A stretch of 64,000 nucleotides of DNA from Bryopsis sp. KO-2023 (taxonomy: Eukaryota; Chlorophyta; Ulvophyceae; Bryopsidales; Bryopsidaceae). The notes beneath the pieces were generated by a model that was given only the letters and a program-made list of their open reading frames with translations, searched no databases and was not told where the DNA came from. The translations under genes and the position numbers were made by a program. Of this stretch, positions 1-11,632 are shown in pieces. The DNA lies in NCBI GenBank assembly GCA_030272585.1, contig BSYQ01000002.1, positions 6,386,001 to 6,450,000 on the forward strand, given 5' to 3'. Position 1 is the first letter of the stretch. Every line of letters begins with the position of its first letter.

Positions 1-82
1 GTTATTGGAGAGAACCCACCCAATTTGATGCAAGAATAACGATACAAGAATATGAAGGCCTAGGTTGTTTTCGTTACAATAA

Positions 83-113
83 AACAAGGATTACAAGTTG
101 CGAAGGGCAAACC
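83..113 (-). mobile_element. LINE 3'-tail fragment
   Basis: On the minus strand this short stretch matches the last bases of the LINE 3' UTR found intact at about 47.65 kb and 48.74 kb (core GGGCAAA, then TTGCG and ATTACAAG seen on the plus strand). No clear target duplication is visible. It is either a very short insertion or the remnant of a longer one. Confidence 0.5.
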
Positions 114-702
114 ACTCTGTTTATTACACTTCTATCTTCTCCCGGTGGTCTACTTTCATAACCCGGTCTCAAAAACGAAGTCTTAGGATAAGATTTCAGA
201 AGATGGTTTGGACATTCAGTTATAATCTATCATATGAAACCGAAAGAAACATATTGGTCATTTGTTTAGCTCCAATCAGTATACTTGTTCTTAGGGACCC
301 TTCCGAGTTATTTTTGATAATATTTTGAGGAGCATTTCGAAGGAAAACTTCCTTATTGTATACATTTCATTTGCTCAATACTTGAAAATCGTCCATCGTT
401 TCGTATGTTACTATAGCTTGCTAGTGTCTAAGAACGTTCTTTCTAATGTTATCAATCGATATCTCCGGGTATTGAAGGAGTTACACCTTTGAACTTATCG
501 AAGTTAATGTCAATACTATTATTTCTCCTCACGCCCTTCTTTTACGTGTACCCCTTTCCCTAGGAGTTGGGACACTAATATCATATTCGACAAAATACTG
601 TTATGGTCGTCAGCCACTTGAACATATATAAGTCCATTGATTACGCTTGGATTATCGTAATTGAGAAGCACTTAAGGAACATGCGTACGAGGCACCGACA
701 AC

Positions 703-763
703 CGTTTTCCAAGACCTTTCACGACTTTTGGAACATTCTCGATGGGAGGGAGCACCCAATTCA
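703..763 (-). mobile_element. Fragment of DIRS-like element
   Basis: The minus strand encodes a short segment matching the FPPIENVP-containing region downstream of the RNase H domain in the DIRS-like element at 53.5 kb. The match is only about 60 bp, so this is a relic and not a working element. Confidence 0.45.
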
Positions 764-1879
764 TCTTTGTTACACACGCCTCTACTAGCTTTCAAAACCC
801 ACGAACATTAACTTTGGAGTTCACACTTCTAGTTGTTGTGACTCTTCTCCCGTTCTCAATTTTCATTTTGAGATTTTGTTTTGGTCCTCTTGCTTTTTGT
901 CTTCCGATGAACCATGCGTTCTGTTCACGTGCTTATCCACTACCAAACTTCGAGGGGGAAATAGACTCATGAGTAAGCTATCCAACAAAACAATATGAGG
1001 GTAGGTAGCTCAAATAATGAGTTTTATCTATAAAGTAAGAGTGGTCGGCTGAGAGCTCCGGTTAATCACCGTTTCTCACAACCATAACGTCCATATATAC
1101 GACGCTTGAGTTTCGGAAGAAACTGGACGTTTTTCAAATGCAAGGTTACTTAATCATCTCGTCCCAATATAAGACCTTCGTTCAATGAAAACCTTTTTGG
1201 CGATGACTCAAAGATGAATCGTTTAAAATCCGCGCCCACTCAACGGATTAGCGATCTATTGACATTGTTACCTAATCAAAGTGCCTTTCCCCAGTCGTGG
1301 TGGGCTAACCGAGGCACAACTCCCCTTGCTAAGGGCACTACCTTGAATCAAGGTCCTTGATGCATTGAGTAGATCACACCAACCTTGATGATCAAATAGG
1401 CAGAATATCGCATCCATGACTCTTAAGAGCCTTCCCAGCGAGACAACGATACTTGTCATTCAAGCAACAAAGGCTTCTGCACCCCAAAAAATATGTTGTT
1501 TTAGATAAATTGAAAAGTATAATAAACATTAAAGAAACTGGCTTTTCGAAAGAGAAAAGAAATGCCATGAATGAAGTTTTTTTTTCTCAAAAAAAACAAT
1601 TGAGAAAAACTTGCGTGTTGGTCTGACATCAAAGCTCCCTCGGCGCAATCTTGAACGCACAGAAGAGCGGCAACAATTCTTCCCCAGCCTCACCCTAACT
1701 GAACGGCTTGGCATGTCACATCGTAAGTAAGAGTTGTACATATGACGAAAGCCAACTTCATGCTTCACTCTTCTTCACTCTTGTTTTGTCTCCGAACTTT
1801 TCGAGTCCCTATGTTTGTGGTTTTTAAAAGGACTAACTTAGTGCATACCAACACCAGACGTCGTTTCTTGGGCTCCGGT

Positions 1880-2046
1880 GTTATGCCCCCCTTGCGTGAG
1901 TGTGTCGCCTCCACTAGCCACGTGGGTGGCGTGGTGTAGTGGGTGGTCGATGTCACATCCCCCTGATGGGTGATGTGACTGGACAGGGTGTCCGGCTAGC
2001 TTGCTAGGTTCCTCCACTAGGTGCCGTGTAGGAGAGGTTCTAAACA
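1880..2046. repeat. Dispersed repeat, copy 1
   Basis: About 165 bp closely matching 6,419-6,656. Both copies share the run from GTTATGCC to GGAGAGGTTCTAAACA. The core reads CCCCTGATGGGTGATGTGAC. Family unknown. Confidence 0.7.
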
Positions 2047-5000
2047 TCTGGGGTGCCGGCAATGATCTCAACTGGAACTACATATCCCTTGACGATGCAA
2101 TGATCGTTTCATGGATGGGGTGAAGTCTTATAACAATCATCAAGTCACAGATGGGACCCGTGTCTCTGTTGCACTTGCACTACACATGCGCTACAGTCTT
2201 ACATAATACACATCACCACTGTGACACACCTAAATACCTTGTGAAGTGACACATGTCACTCACGACTCACATCTCAGCCGTGACACTCCTAACGACCTCG
2301 TGAGTTGACTTGTGACCGCCAGTCTCACTCCCACGCCTTCAACGTTTTCACTAATTCTAGCGCAACTGTAACATCTTAAGTATCTATCATTGGTCGGTCA
2401 TACACCCGATGCCGCCAGTCCAACTACAAACACTTCCGATTGTAACAATATTCAACCGCTTAAAGTCTCATTGCAAATTCTTTATCGGTCCTAAGTGTAC
2501 GGGTCATCGCATGCTCATGTCTAAGCACTCTACCCGTTTGCATACCGACTGAGGTAAAAACATGTTTCACGTGTTATCTAGTTCTTTCATTAGACTTCGA
2601 GTACTTGTTCCCAAAATATCGAGTTCCTTCAAATATTACTAATCGATTTCAAGTGGCGTCGTTAATCTATTCACATATAATGTTTCTGAATACGTAGGGG
2701 GCTCTGATGTAGTGAACTTCCCAATTACGTTTTTCAGAAGGAGCTTTATCATTTTCGGGGGCGATCCAGGCCGCCTTGAGTATCGATGGTATACTGAGTC
2801 AAATCTTTCGCTAGCTCCAATAGCTTTCCTTATAAAATGCTATTCCACCATTTTAGCCATGTCGGCTCTTGCTTGATCTTCTTTGTATTCGGTATTGATT
2901 TGAACATATAAGAAAGTATACTCCTGGAACAATTCCTAAAGCATTAGGAAACATGCCTTTTTTCCTTGAAGGCCAGGGCCGTCAAGATTCATGTTGCTCC
3001 CCAAAGGCCATAAAAAATTTGACGTCCTATTTGGAGCAGTCACAATCCTAATCCAATCATGCATTTTGCGTAATTCTCCCCCTGGTATTTCGGTAATCGC
3101 TCTCTGGTATAAGGGGTCCTTTTGGTCGTCATGTTCTTCATCATCTAGATAAACAAAGTCGTACTGAACACCAATCTGTCTTAGCCTTTTTGAACGATGA
3201 GAAAAGGCCCAACTTTGAATCAAAACTTCAATGCAATCAAGAAGAGACGTTTGATTAACAAAAAACAATATGCAACGCCCTTGTAATCAATTAGGTGAAA
3301 TATCAAGCGCAACACCAACGTTAGATATTACCCTCATCCGCCTCCCCGTTACATCCAAATTTGAGTTTGAGATGGGTTGCAAAAAAAACGTGAAGCCTCA
3401 CTACTACTTGAGAGATGTAATACTAGACAACTCTAAAAGGGACTTCAACGTATGAAACTTTTTGAAGTCAAGGGTCGGTAAAGCTTGTTAAAAAATGATC
3501 TTCTTTATTATTTCCGATATAATGCCGCAACCCAGGCACTGAATCCACCGAATTGTCGGCCACAACCGTAATTTCTAAGCGAGACGCACAACTATGAGCG
3601 ACAGCATGGTCATTAATACTATTCCCCTCCTCGAATAGCATCATAGACACTTGAGTTGCTCTTGAATGTAAACATAACACTTGTGCTAATGTCGTTAGTT
3701 TATGTTTCCACTGAGGGGACAGCCCTTCAAAAGATTTTATCAAATGACCAACTAGGCATAAAGTATATCGCTTGATATCTCTGTATCAGAATATGGAGTT
3801 TTTTTTATCACAGTTCCCATCTTCCAGCCCGATATGGGGCCCATCTGCTTAAATTCATCCCAAGAATAACCCTAATAAGTTGGCCCCGTTCGTCTAAATA
3901 GCGTTATTTTCTGCTCTGATGAATCCTATGTGCTTCCTTCGTCTTCTCTCTAATATGATCAGGATTGTGACAAAACGTGAAACCAAATTCAAAAACGCTT
4001 TTAGGTTCAGTACGCGAATAGGACAAAAGAGAAGGGGAGTTGTTGTTGGCTGCAGTTCCATAAGTTCAAGGGGAAACGGTGGACTCTTTACAAGCCAACG
4101 TTCGGGATTTATTCACTGAGGGGGGAAATCCACCACATGTTTTTGATGCCTTCCGTCTCGGTAGGACTGGGGTGCCCTCCCTCGCCGTGTTCAGTTGAAA
4201 ATGACTCCTGGTGATGCTCCGAAGATGTTCAGAATTTGGAGGCGGGCCTCGGCTACTTCTCCTCTGGCTTCCCTTCGGCTGACCAATAACCTAACAAAGA
4301 AACAAGTGGAGCAGAAGGTTAAAAATAGGGGGAAGTTCGATGCATTACGGGCACTGTGTAACGACAATGGATAGATTTCTGACGGTGGGACACCAGGCAC
4401 CGGTTACCTACACAAGACATTACAATTGTTCGCACGGTTGTTTTAAATTGTAATCACGTTGGTATACAAAGGTGTGCTGGGATTTGGCTGGAAACTTCAA
4501 CATTGTGGTTCTTCTGGATTCTGGAGACCCCCGTGCCCTACGAAACTTTATTGATGATCAAGCTGATGGTTGGCCGGGACTCCTATACCCCCGTCCCTTG
4601 TTGGCAGAAACCCTCCCCCCCGTTCTCCCCCCTTACCTCTAGACCAGTGGTCTGCTCCCTCGAGCATCATTTTCATTTCTACCCAAAACACTAAAATGCA
4701 TGGTCTCTGTTTTTATGCCTCTCGCATAGTAACACAAAAAGTCAATATTATTATAGTTAATAGTATTATCCTCTAGCACTCTAGACGAAACGTGCATGGT
4801 TCGATGCCGAAGTATCCCACCCTCTATCTGACACCCTTTAGCAATCCTACTTTGTGACATCCCTAGAATCCCTGCAACTTCGCTGCCACACAAAACCTCA
4901 TCCTATGGAACAACTATCCTTGAGAAATCATCATGACTACCAGCTTTGCTAAAATAGAGATAAAAATCTTCTACAAGTGCAACCATTAAAAACCAAAGTT

Positions 5001-5859
5001 CTATAGGCCGGGAGGTTAAGCAACACGTCCCAAGCCCCACCATTCTATTCAACCTTAGGTACTTCCAAGATCTATACTTGTAATGCACCTTTCCGGAGGA
5101 TTATTCCCATGTATTACCATCCGGAACCCAATTACGTAATTGACCTACCCTTATTCTATATAGATGAGAATCAACATCTACTATACATCTATCGCTCTAA
5201 GTCAGGTGGTTCAGAGTATCACCCTGAAGCGTCGGTATACTGTTACACATTGAAGACCTCCGCCACTGTAACCAAATACCCAAGTTCTGTTTTCAAATCC
5301 ACAGGTCTCCCCTCGCGACGCATACGTACGATTTCTTGTTTCCATGGAAATCTTTCCACTGAAATTAACTTTAAACGAGTCGAACCTTGAATCGTGCGGA
5401 ACACAGGTTTTTCTTGGGACAGCTCCTCGTGACAAAGGATTCCCCAAGATGAAAAAAAGAAATTCAGATGAAATTCTTTTTTAATTTGTAACACTTGATG
5501 TTCTTCCTTCCCCACACGGAATAATTGATCGGTTAGCTTATTCATAGCATTGAAAGTGTTTCATAGAACCCCGATTGCTCTAGCTTTGGCAAGTGATAAT
5601 ATGTATTTGAGGAACCACAAAATACAGTGGCTTCGCTAATATATGACGACATATTCCTTTTTCCATACTTTTAGCTAACGAGATCCAACAAGAATAAGAC
5701 ACCCTTGAGCGGAGAGGGTACACCAAATTAGCAATGGAAAACCGCTTGCATGCTTTCTAACGCAAGGATAGAGATGCCTTACCCATGCTAGTCAGCATCC
5801 ACACATTTTTACATTTTCTACGATACGTCCGACATCAAATTTTACTATTTAAATTTCGA

Positions 5860-7130
5860 GGTGATGGTGGCAACCTACCCAAAAAGTTTATCAATGTGTA
5901 CTCACACTCACACCATACAATTGAACCAGATCGTTACTAGCTTACCAACCCAGTGGTCCCATAATAAACAAGGAAACTTTACCCTTGAAGGGTTCTTTTT
6001 TATGACGCTTCTTTTCTTTCCTCAGCCTATTGCTTCTATTTCGTTGTTGGATCGGAGGAACTGTTTGCACAACGATGTTCCATTCTTGTTTGGACCAAAG
6101 ATGAGGAATTTGGGACACCAAATCATTAAAAAGAAGTTTATCAAAAAAATGTTAAAACCGGTAGCGCTTTATAACTTTCATTCTTCTTTGAAATATATTC
6201 CGTCGTGAAACAAACAAAAAAAGTCTACTTGTCACGTGTGGCGGTGTGCGACTAGTGGAACGTTCGTTAATAAAAATGTTTAAGGTGTCGCGTGTAAGCA
6301 ACACTTACTTTCTTACTTGCCGAACTTACTTTTGAAGGATGCAAGGGCCGTGTTTGCGAAGGGTCGACTCGTCAGAGAGCCCTCAAGGGACTTGGAAACT
6401 CTTGCAAAAAAAGATATTGTTATGCCCTCCTTGCCCAAGTGTGCCGCCTCCACTTGCCATGTGGGTGGCGTGGTGTAGTGGGTGGTCGATGTCACATCCC
6501 CCTGATGGGTGATGTGACTGGACAGGGTGTCCGCCTAGCTTGCTAGGTTCCTCCACGTGGTTGATGGGACCCTGGGGTTGGAGGCTTAAAGGACTTCAAG
6601 GGGCTGTCCAGGGGGCTTCTTTTCGCGACATGGTCGTGTAGGAGAGGTTCTAAACAGATATACAAAGAACATACAGGTATACCTTCAACGATTTCAATCC
6701 AACACCAAGAAGCGGCACGACGCGAAAACGTTTCGTCTAAACACTTCACCATGTTGATGGCAAGGGGAATAGAAGACAATCAGTTGGCATGCGCAAACAA
6801 TAAAATTATCACTCACGAAAAGCCCCTTTACCAAGTTCTTCCACAATTACAATCCTTTCAACGGTATAGAGACCTTCAATAAATTGTTACAGTCAAAGCC
6901 GCTTCAACACAATTGGCTTGAAAAAGAAAAGAACTATACCACGTAAGCAACGGCTCCCTCATTTTGATCTGGTAAGTTGGTCACTTCGTTGGGGTCCTTG
7001 ACCCGTCGATTCCTCATATTGATTAAGAAACTCCAAAGTCAATGGAATAGGCCTTTTATTTCTTCTGACAATTCTAGTTCAATTATCGGAGTCGCTCTCA
7101 CTTCAAATTGCATCGACAAGGCTATCTTAC
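5860..7130. other. Intergenic; no gene seen apart from repeat copy 2
   Basis: The plus-strand open frame at 5,861-6,208 has no recognised motif and a low-complexity composition. I do not support it as a gene. Confidence 0.4.
6419..6656. repeat. Dispersed repeat, copy 2, with internal insertion
   Basis: Matches 1,880-2,046, but carries about 77 extra bases around 6,556-6,632 between GGTTCCTCCAC and CGTGTAGGAGAGG. Either copy 2 gained sequence or copy 1 lost it. The element class is unknown. Confidence 0.65.
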
Positions 7131-7143
7131 GGAAACGATCAAG

Positions 7144-7171
7144 GAAACAAGGATTACATGTTGCGTAGGGC
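7144..7171 (-). mobile_element. 28-nt LINE-tail micro-insertion
   Basis: The 28 nt (GAAACAAGGATTACATG then TTGCGTAGGGC) match the terminal bases of the LINE 3' UTR in minus orientation. They are flanked by AAACGATCAAG and AAACGACCAAG, an 11-bp target duplication with one mismatch. This is consistent with target-primed reverse transcription that stopped almost at once. Confidence 0.6.
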
Positions 7172-7298
7172 AAACGACCAAGTCCTTGATACGACCTTTT
7201 TGAATCCTTAAGTGATTCGATTGCCAAAAACTATCGAAAAACGCGCTTTGAAATTCTAATCCTAATTTTGTCCAACCAATCAACGCCTCATATCCCGT

Positions 7299-7372
7299 GA
7301 CTACTTGGTCTAGGCTGTCAGAGCGTTCGACTGAAGCTTTGACGGTAGTGGGTTCAAATCCCGCTATGGTCG
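7299..7372 (+). tRNA. Degenerate tRNA-Phe(GAA)-like sequence
   Basis: The 74-nt sequence folds as a near-cloverleaf. The T arm is complete (GTGGG, loop TTCAAAT, CCCGC). The anticodon loop CTGAAGC gives GAA with U33. The variable loop has five bases and the D loop contains GG. The acceptor stem pairs at five of seven positions, and the D and anticodon stems each have one true mismatch. It is probably a tRNA-Phe pseudogene or a diverged functional copy. Confidence 0.45.
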
Positions 7373-7796
7373 AAGTGTTCTTTGTTTTTTTTGTTTTTCT
7401 TTTTTTCTCTATTACTAGAGAATTCAAAAGCTGTAGCCAAACCATCCATGAAGTCCATCCAGTCACGAAAGGGAGGTCGTTCACCAGTATGGATTTTGAG
7501 GTCTTGAAGAAGGAGGAGGAGAATCTCGTGGAGGCGAGAAGAAGTTCAACGAAACTCAAGGGCTTTGGGCTTTTCTAAGGATTCTTATTGGCAATATGAC
7601 TCATCAGAGTGCAGCCCATATATTCAAAATTTCACAAGCATCAAATAGTCAAGCCTTTCTCCATGTGTTAAAAGTACCGTAAAAATTTTAAAGGGTAGTC
7701 AGATTGGGGGGGAAGACCAACAGAGTTGTTTTTCGGGTTCACAAATTTAGACAAGGGGGGGGGACATTCAATTTGACGAAAAGCGATTCGCTGATT

Positions 7797-8360
7797 TCAG
7801 CGTCCAGGGGTCATTACGCAATTCACTGAAGATAAACCTCGGCACCACCTCAGGGCGTTGTGAGTAAAGCGCTCCTCACATTGTCGCACCAGCTCAATCT
7901 CACATGCGAACATGGGTGATTCATCAAAAGATCGAATCGAAAAAAGGATGAAAAGATTGAGAACAGTTTGGAAGACGCAATCTTTCTCTGGCACCTTCTC
8001 CTTCTCACTCACATGTGCAAGATTATGGACGTCCCCAATGGGATCGACGACCATCTCATCCTCCTCTTGAGTTCCACTCTCATTTCTATCAACGGACACA
8101 ACCCGGGCAGGACTCGTCTTTGATGAAATGGTTTGTTTGGGTTCCAACATATCTGCATCCACTCGATCTGATTTTTCTGTGGCTTGTTCCACAACTATCG
8201 AAAAAACTTCTTTCGTGATGCACCGCACTTGAAACACAAACTGGCTGCTCTACGCCCCTCGAGTTCCTTGGGACTCAAGCCAAAAGAGCGTTTCTCATTT
8301 CCCTGATGCATCTGCGTTGTTAGGGAATCACCACCACGACCTGGTGTGAAAGCCGGAGTC
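7797..8360 (-). pseudogene. Retroelement gag-like fragment
   Basis: The minus strand reads LSPKELEGRRAASLCFKCG followed by a basic stretch and an acidic region. This is the usual sequence just before and into a gag zinc knuckle (E-x-RR-x-LCFKCG) of Ty3/gypsy-type elements. The rest of the CCHC motif is not intact and the frame is broken near 8,230. No reverse transcriptase is visible next to it. I treat it as an old gag relic. Confidence 0.4.
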
Positions 8361-8477
8361 GATCAAAACTTCTTTCGACTATTCGACCCTCCTTTCCTCT
8401 TTTTTAATCATAAATTAAAGCAAATTACAGGGGTTGTGGGGTGCATCCAGGTGCCGACTGACACGATGTGTTTGAAT

Positions 8478-8587
8478 TCACATTTTTTCAGCAAAAAGTA
8501 TGACCCCTGATCCAACCAAAGTCCCTTCAAATACCACAACCTGGAGTTTTAATTGTACAAACTACTCAACTGAATTAGCCCTTTCCA
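8478..8587 (+). repeat. Direct repeat, copy 1
   Basis: About 110 bp matching 9,700-9,809 in the same orientation, with shared blocks such as AAAGTCCCTTCAAATA and TGAATTAGCCCTTTC. About 1.2 kb separates the copies. Function unknown. Confidence 0.65.
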
Positions 8588-9195
8588 AAATGTGAAGATT
8601 TCCTTGGATTTGATCAGATGGTTCTGAGTGGATGTTGAGTCAGGAAGTGGATTCGGAAAGACAGAAAATACTGGCTTGTAAACACACAGTGTTGAAGATC
8701 CTAAAGTAGGAATTTAACAAGATTTAGAAAATTGTGGGGAAAGGAGATTTAATGGAACTTTGGGTTGTATGGTCGTTCTTTTTTCAAGTATTACAACAAC
8801 AGGTGATTCTTAGTGCCGACATCGTAAGTCTGTCGACCGGAAGGTCACAGAAAGTCTCTCATATGTCCAACAGTTGAGCTGATCTTGTGTTTTTTTCACG
8901 TTACTCCTGTCAGCGATTGAATCTTCTTCCTTTTTCCAAACCCTGTCGTAAACTGGAACTCTCAACATCATTATGCTGTTGTTTTTGCTGAGCAAATCGC
9001 ACAAAACTCCAGGTTGTTGTACATTCCTCAACGCCGAGAAAGGAAGTGAGCGTCAGAACAGTACAACTGTGCTCGATCAACCAACTTCCTGTTGCACCAC
9101 TGCTGGTGACTGAAAGTAGGGACGAGTAGTGTAAAACGATTGAGAAAAGGATTGAGTCAGATGGAGTAAATGAGAGAGATGAGTGGTTTGGAAAA

Positions 9196-9222
9196 TTTCT
9201 GTTTCTGTTTCTGTTTCTGTTA
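9196..9222 (+). mobile_element. TTCTGT-repeat LINE-tail micro-insertion (tentative)
   Basis: About four TTCTGT units followed by TA, flanked on both sides by GGAAAA. A pure microsatellite cannot be excluded because no unique LINE base remains. The possible target duplication is only six bases. Confidence 0.35.
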
Positions 9223-9509
9223 GGAAAAGGATAGGAATGTGTATTGTAAAATGGCAATACGTGAGAAGATGTACTGCGGATGTCAGAGCAGTACAGGAAA
9301 GGGAACGGATATATATGGTTGTATGGAAACAGTTGTGATATCTTTGTAAGTCCCTTGAAGGGCCAAGATTCAGTGTTTTCTTTGTGTGTTTCATCCATCC
9401 ATTCCTGATATTCAACTCCCACACAGAAAGTCATAATTGTTACAAGTAGGTAAAACCTCAAAACGCCGCTCCCCCTGTGGGGAGTGAGCAACGAGGATCG
9501 ATCGGAATG

Positions 9510-9535
9510 TAATTTCTGTTTCTGTTTCTGTTTCT
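9510..9535 (+). mobile_element. 26-nt LINE-tail micro-insertion with 10-bp target duplication
   Basis: TAAT plus TTCTGT units lies between two exact copies of GATCGGAATG (9,500-9,509 and 9,536-9,545). The opposite arm of the foldback element, near 10,070, has one copy of the equivalent target and no insert, so it represents the empty site. Confidence 0.75.
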
Positions 9536-9699
9536 GATCGGAATGTTTTTAGACAGAAGACAGTTTACAGTGAATGGATGGGCTATTTCAACTCATTCAT
9601 TCAGTTAAGATTGACCAGCATTAGATGCGTCACCACAACCCCCAGCGCTTTGATTGAAATGCTGAACTGTGCGGTTAGCTTCTGTGCAGTGTAGAACTC

Positions 9700-9809
9700 A
9701 CGTTTTTACAGTGAAAAGTACAACCCCTGTTCCGACCAAAGTCCCTTCAAATAGCACAGCCTAGAGTTCTAACTGTACAAACTACCCAACTGAATTAGCC
9801 CTTTCTACA
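9700..9809 (+). repeat. Direct repeat, copy 2
   Basis: Second copy of the repeat at 8,478-8,587, at about 85 percent identity by eye. It lies inside the foldback element at 9,475-10,098, in the spacer between its arms. Confidence 0.65.
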
Positions 9810-10098
9810 GCAGCTAATGAAGGACGAGTCGAAGCTCGGCTGCGTGCAACATGGATGAGTAGGTGTAACTGTGGGGGGTCATGATGATCAGTTGCTAGGG
9901 TTATAGTCAGCTGGTGTGCTGTTAGATGGTTGGCAGCTGTTGAAGTCGTGTGGTGACGCATCTAATGATGGTCAACCTTAACTGATTGAATGGGTTAGGT
10001 GCCAGATTCGGACTGAGTTGAAATAGCCCATCCATTCACTGTAAACTGTCTTCTGTCTGGAAACATTCCGATCGATCCTAGTTGCTCACTCCCCACAG

Positions 10099-11632
10099 TC
10101 GGCAGTTGATGTTGAGCATTAAGGAGTTTTGAATGCGGGAAATGATTGATAGGATGGTTGAAATGAGATGGACTTGTTGGAAGTGACTGGGTTATGGTTA
10201 GAGTTACTGGGATTTCGTTGACTGGGTAGTGAGAATTGGATATAAAGGAAAGGAACCCAGTTGGAGGATCATCATTATTGTAAAAGTCTTTGAGAAAACT
10301 AAAAGCAGCTGGAATGGGTTAGAGAGTGATATGGGATGATTATAGCAACTAGGATTAACTCCAAGGGTTGGATAAAAGGAAGCCCAAACAGTGATTGATT
10401 GCCTACTTCTGTAATAGTGCTTTCATCGGGTCTTTGTTGTATTGAGTCTGACTCTGAACCTAATACTGCCTGTCTGACCAGCAGCAGTTGAAGGAAATCA
10501 CCTCAGGAGTTTTTGTGAATCAGAAAAAGACAATGGCAGTGCGTGTTGGAAGAAGAGTGTGTGTGATTCTTTGTTTTATGGGTTATTTTTTAAAGATTAA
10601 ACTCTATTACATCATAATTTTCGTCTTGGATGTTTTCTGTTTCCCAATACCACATCCATTGTTTTTATTCCAGCTCCTGGAATAAAAAAGGGTTTAGCTT
10701 TAAGTTTACCTGAGCAGTGGTAGGTATCAGAACCTCTTTTCGAAGTGATATTCTTCCATTTGAAAATTGATACATCGATGTACACTCAGCATCTAAAATT
10801 AAAAAATTTGAGCTTGAGTATGGTAACCAAGTCGATATTTGAGCTGTACTCAGCTTACAGCAGTGTTTCTGTTCCACAAGATTGAAAAAAAAAATTACAA
10901 TTAGTCCTTGCACTTTGCAACTGGTGTGGAATGGTTCAATTTTTTTGTGTGAGTTGAAAAAACAACTGAAATTGTTGAAAAAACCACAGCCAACATTTTT
11001 TTCTTGGATAAGTTCTGAAGAATGGTTAATTGCTCAGCAAAAGTTTGGCAGGAACAAAAAAGAAACAATCAAGAGAAAAAAAAAGGCTTAGGATTTTCAC
11101 TCTGAGTTGAACAAACTTTTCATAACCAGCCTGAGGTGGTTAGAAAGACAAAAAAAGGGATGAAGAAATCACTTACATGTGAATTTAACCCGTAAATACA
11201 AACTAACAATATATAACGTCTTTCTTTTATCACGAAAAAAGCCCTCCAACAATAATAACACTTTATTTGACTCGTGTTTCAACCCAGCCCTATCACAAAA
11301 AAAACATAAAAAAAACCCAACGAAAAACAGTGCTACCAATTCTTTTCCAAGATTTTTGTATTTATCTTTTTTCTTCTAAATTTTTTTTGCTGCTGGGAAG
11401 AAAAACCTAAACAAGTCCACAGTATTTTATGAATCCCAGCTTTCCACTCAGAAAAAAGACTAAATGCCTTTTCTCTTCTCCATATATAACAGAAAGCGGG
11501 TCAAATTTTTTGGGCTTTAACGGTAGTTTGATAATAGTAGTTCTAAAATACCCGAAAAAAATCCCTCAGAAATATTTGGGCTTTAACGGTAGGTTTATAA
11601 TAGTGAACGAAAATAGAAACGGAAAAAGACCT
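10099..11632. other. Intergenic, A/T-rich; no gene seen
   Basis: Homopolymer-rich sequence with short open frames of low complexity and no recognisable domain. The last part (from about 11,500) holds two copies of a TTTGGGCTTTAACGGTAG motif and is probably the 3' flank of the minus-strand cysteine-rich gene. Confidence 0.5.

Larger units (their letters stand above)
1..5860. other. No confident gene; degraded repeat DNA
   Basis: I see no gene here that I can support. Short open frames on the minus strand at 2,936-3,268 and 3,468-3,743 look locally protein-like, but they have no recognisable motif and no convincing splice context. The stretch contains a LINE tail near position 83, a short DIRS-like fragment near 703, and one copy of a two-copy repeat at 1,880. 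Most of it is probably decayed transposon sequence. Confidence 0.5.
9475..10098. mobile_element. Foldback (inverted-repeat) DNA element
   Basis: The left arm (from CTGTGGGGAGTGAGCAAC to about 9,639) is the inverse of the right arm (about 9,949 to GTTGCTCACTCCCCACAG at 10,098). The arms are about 150 bp, with a 310-bp spacer. A 26-nt LINE tail sits in the left arm and is absent from the right arm. No transposase is encoded. I could not define a target duplication outside the arms. Confidence 0.6.
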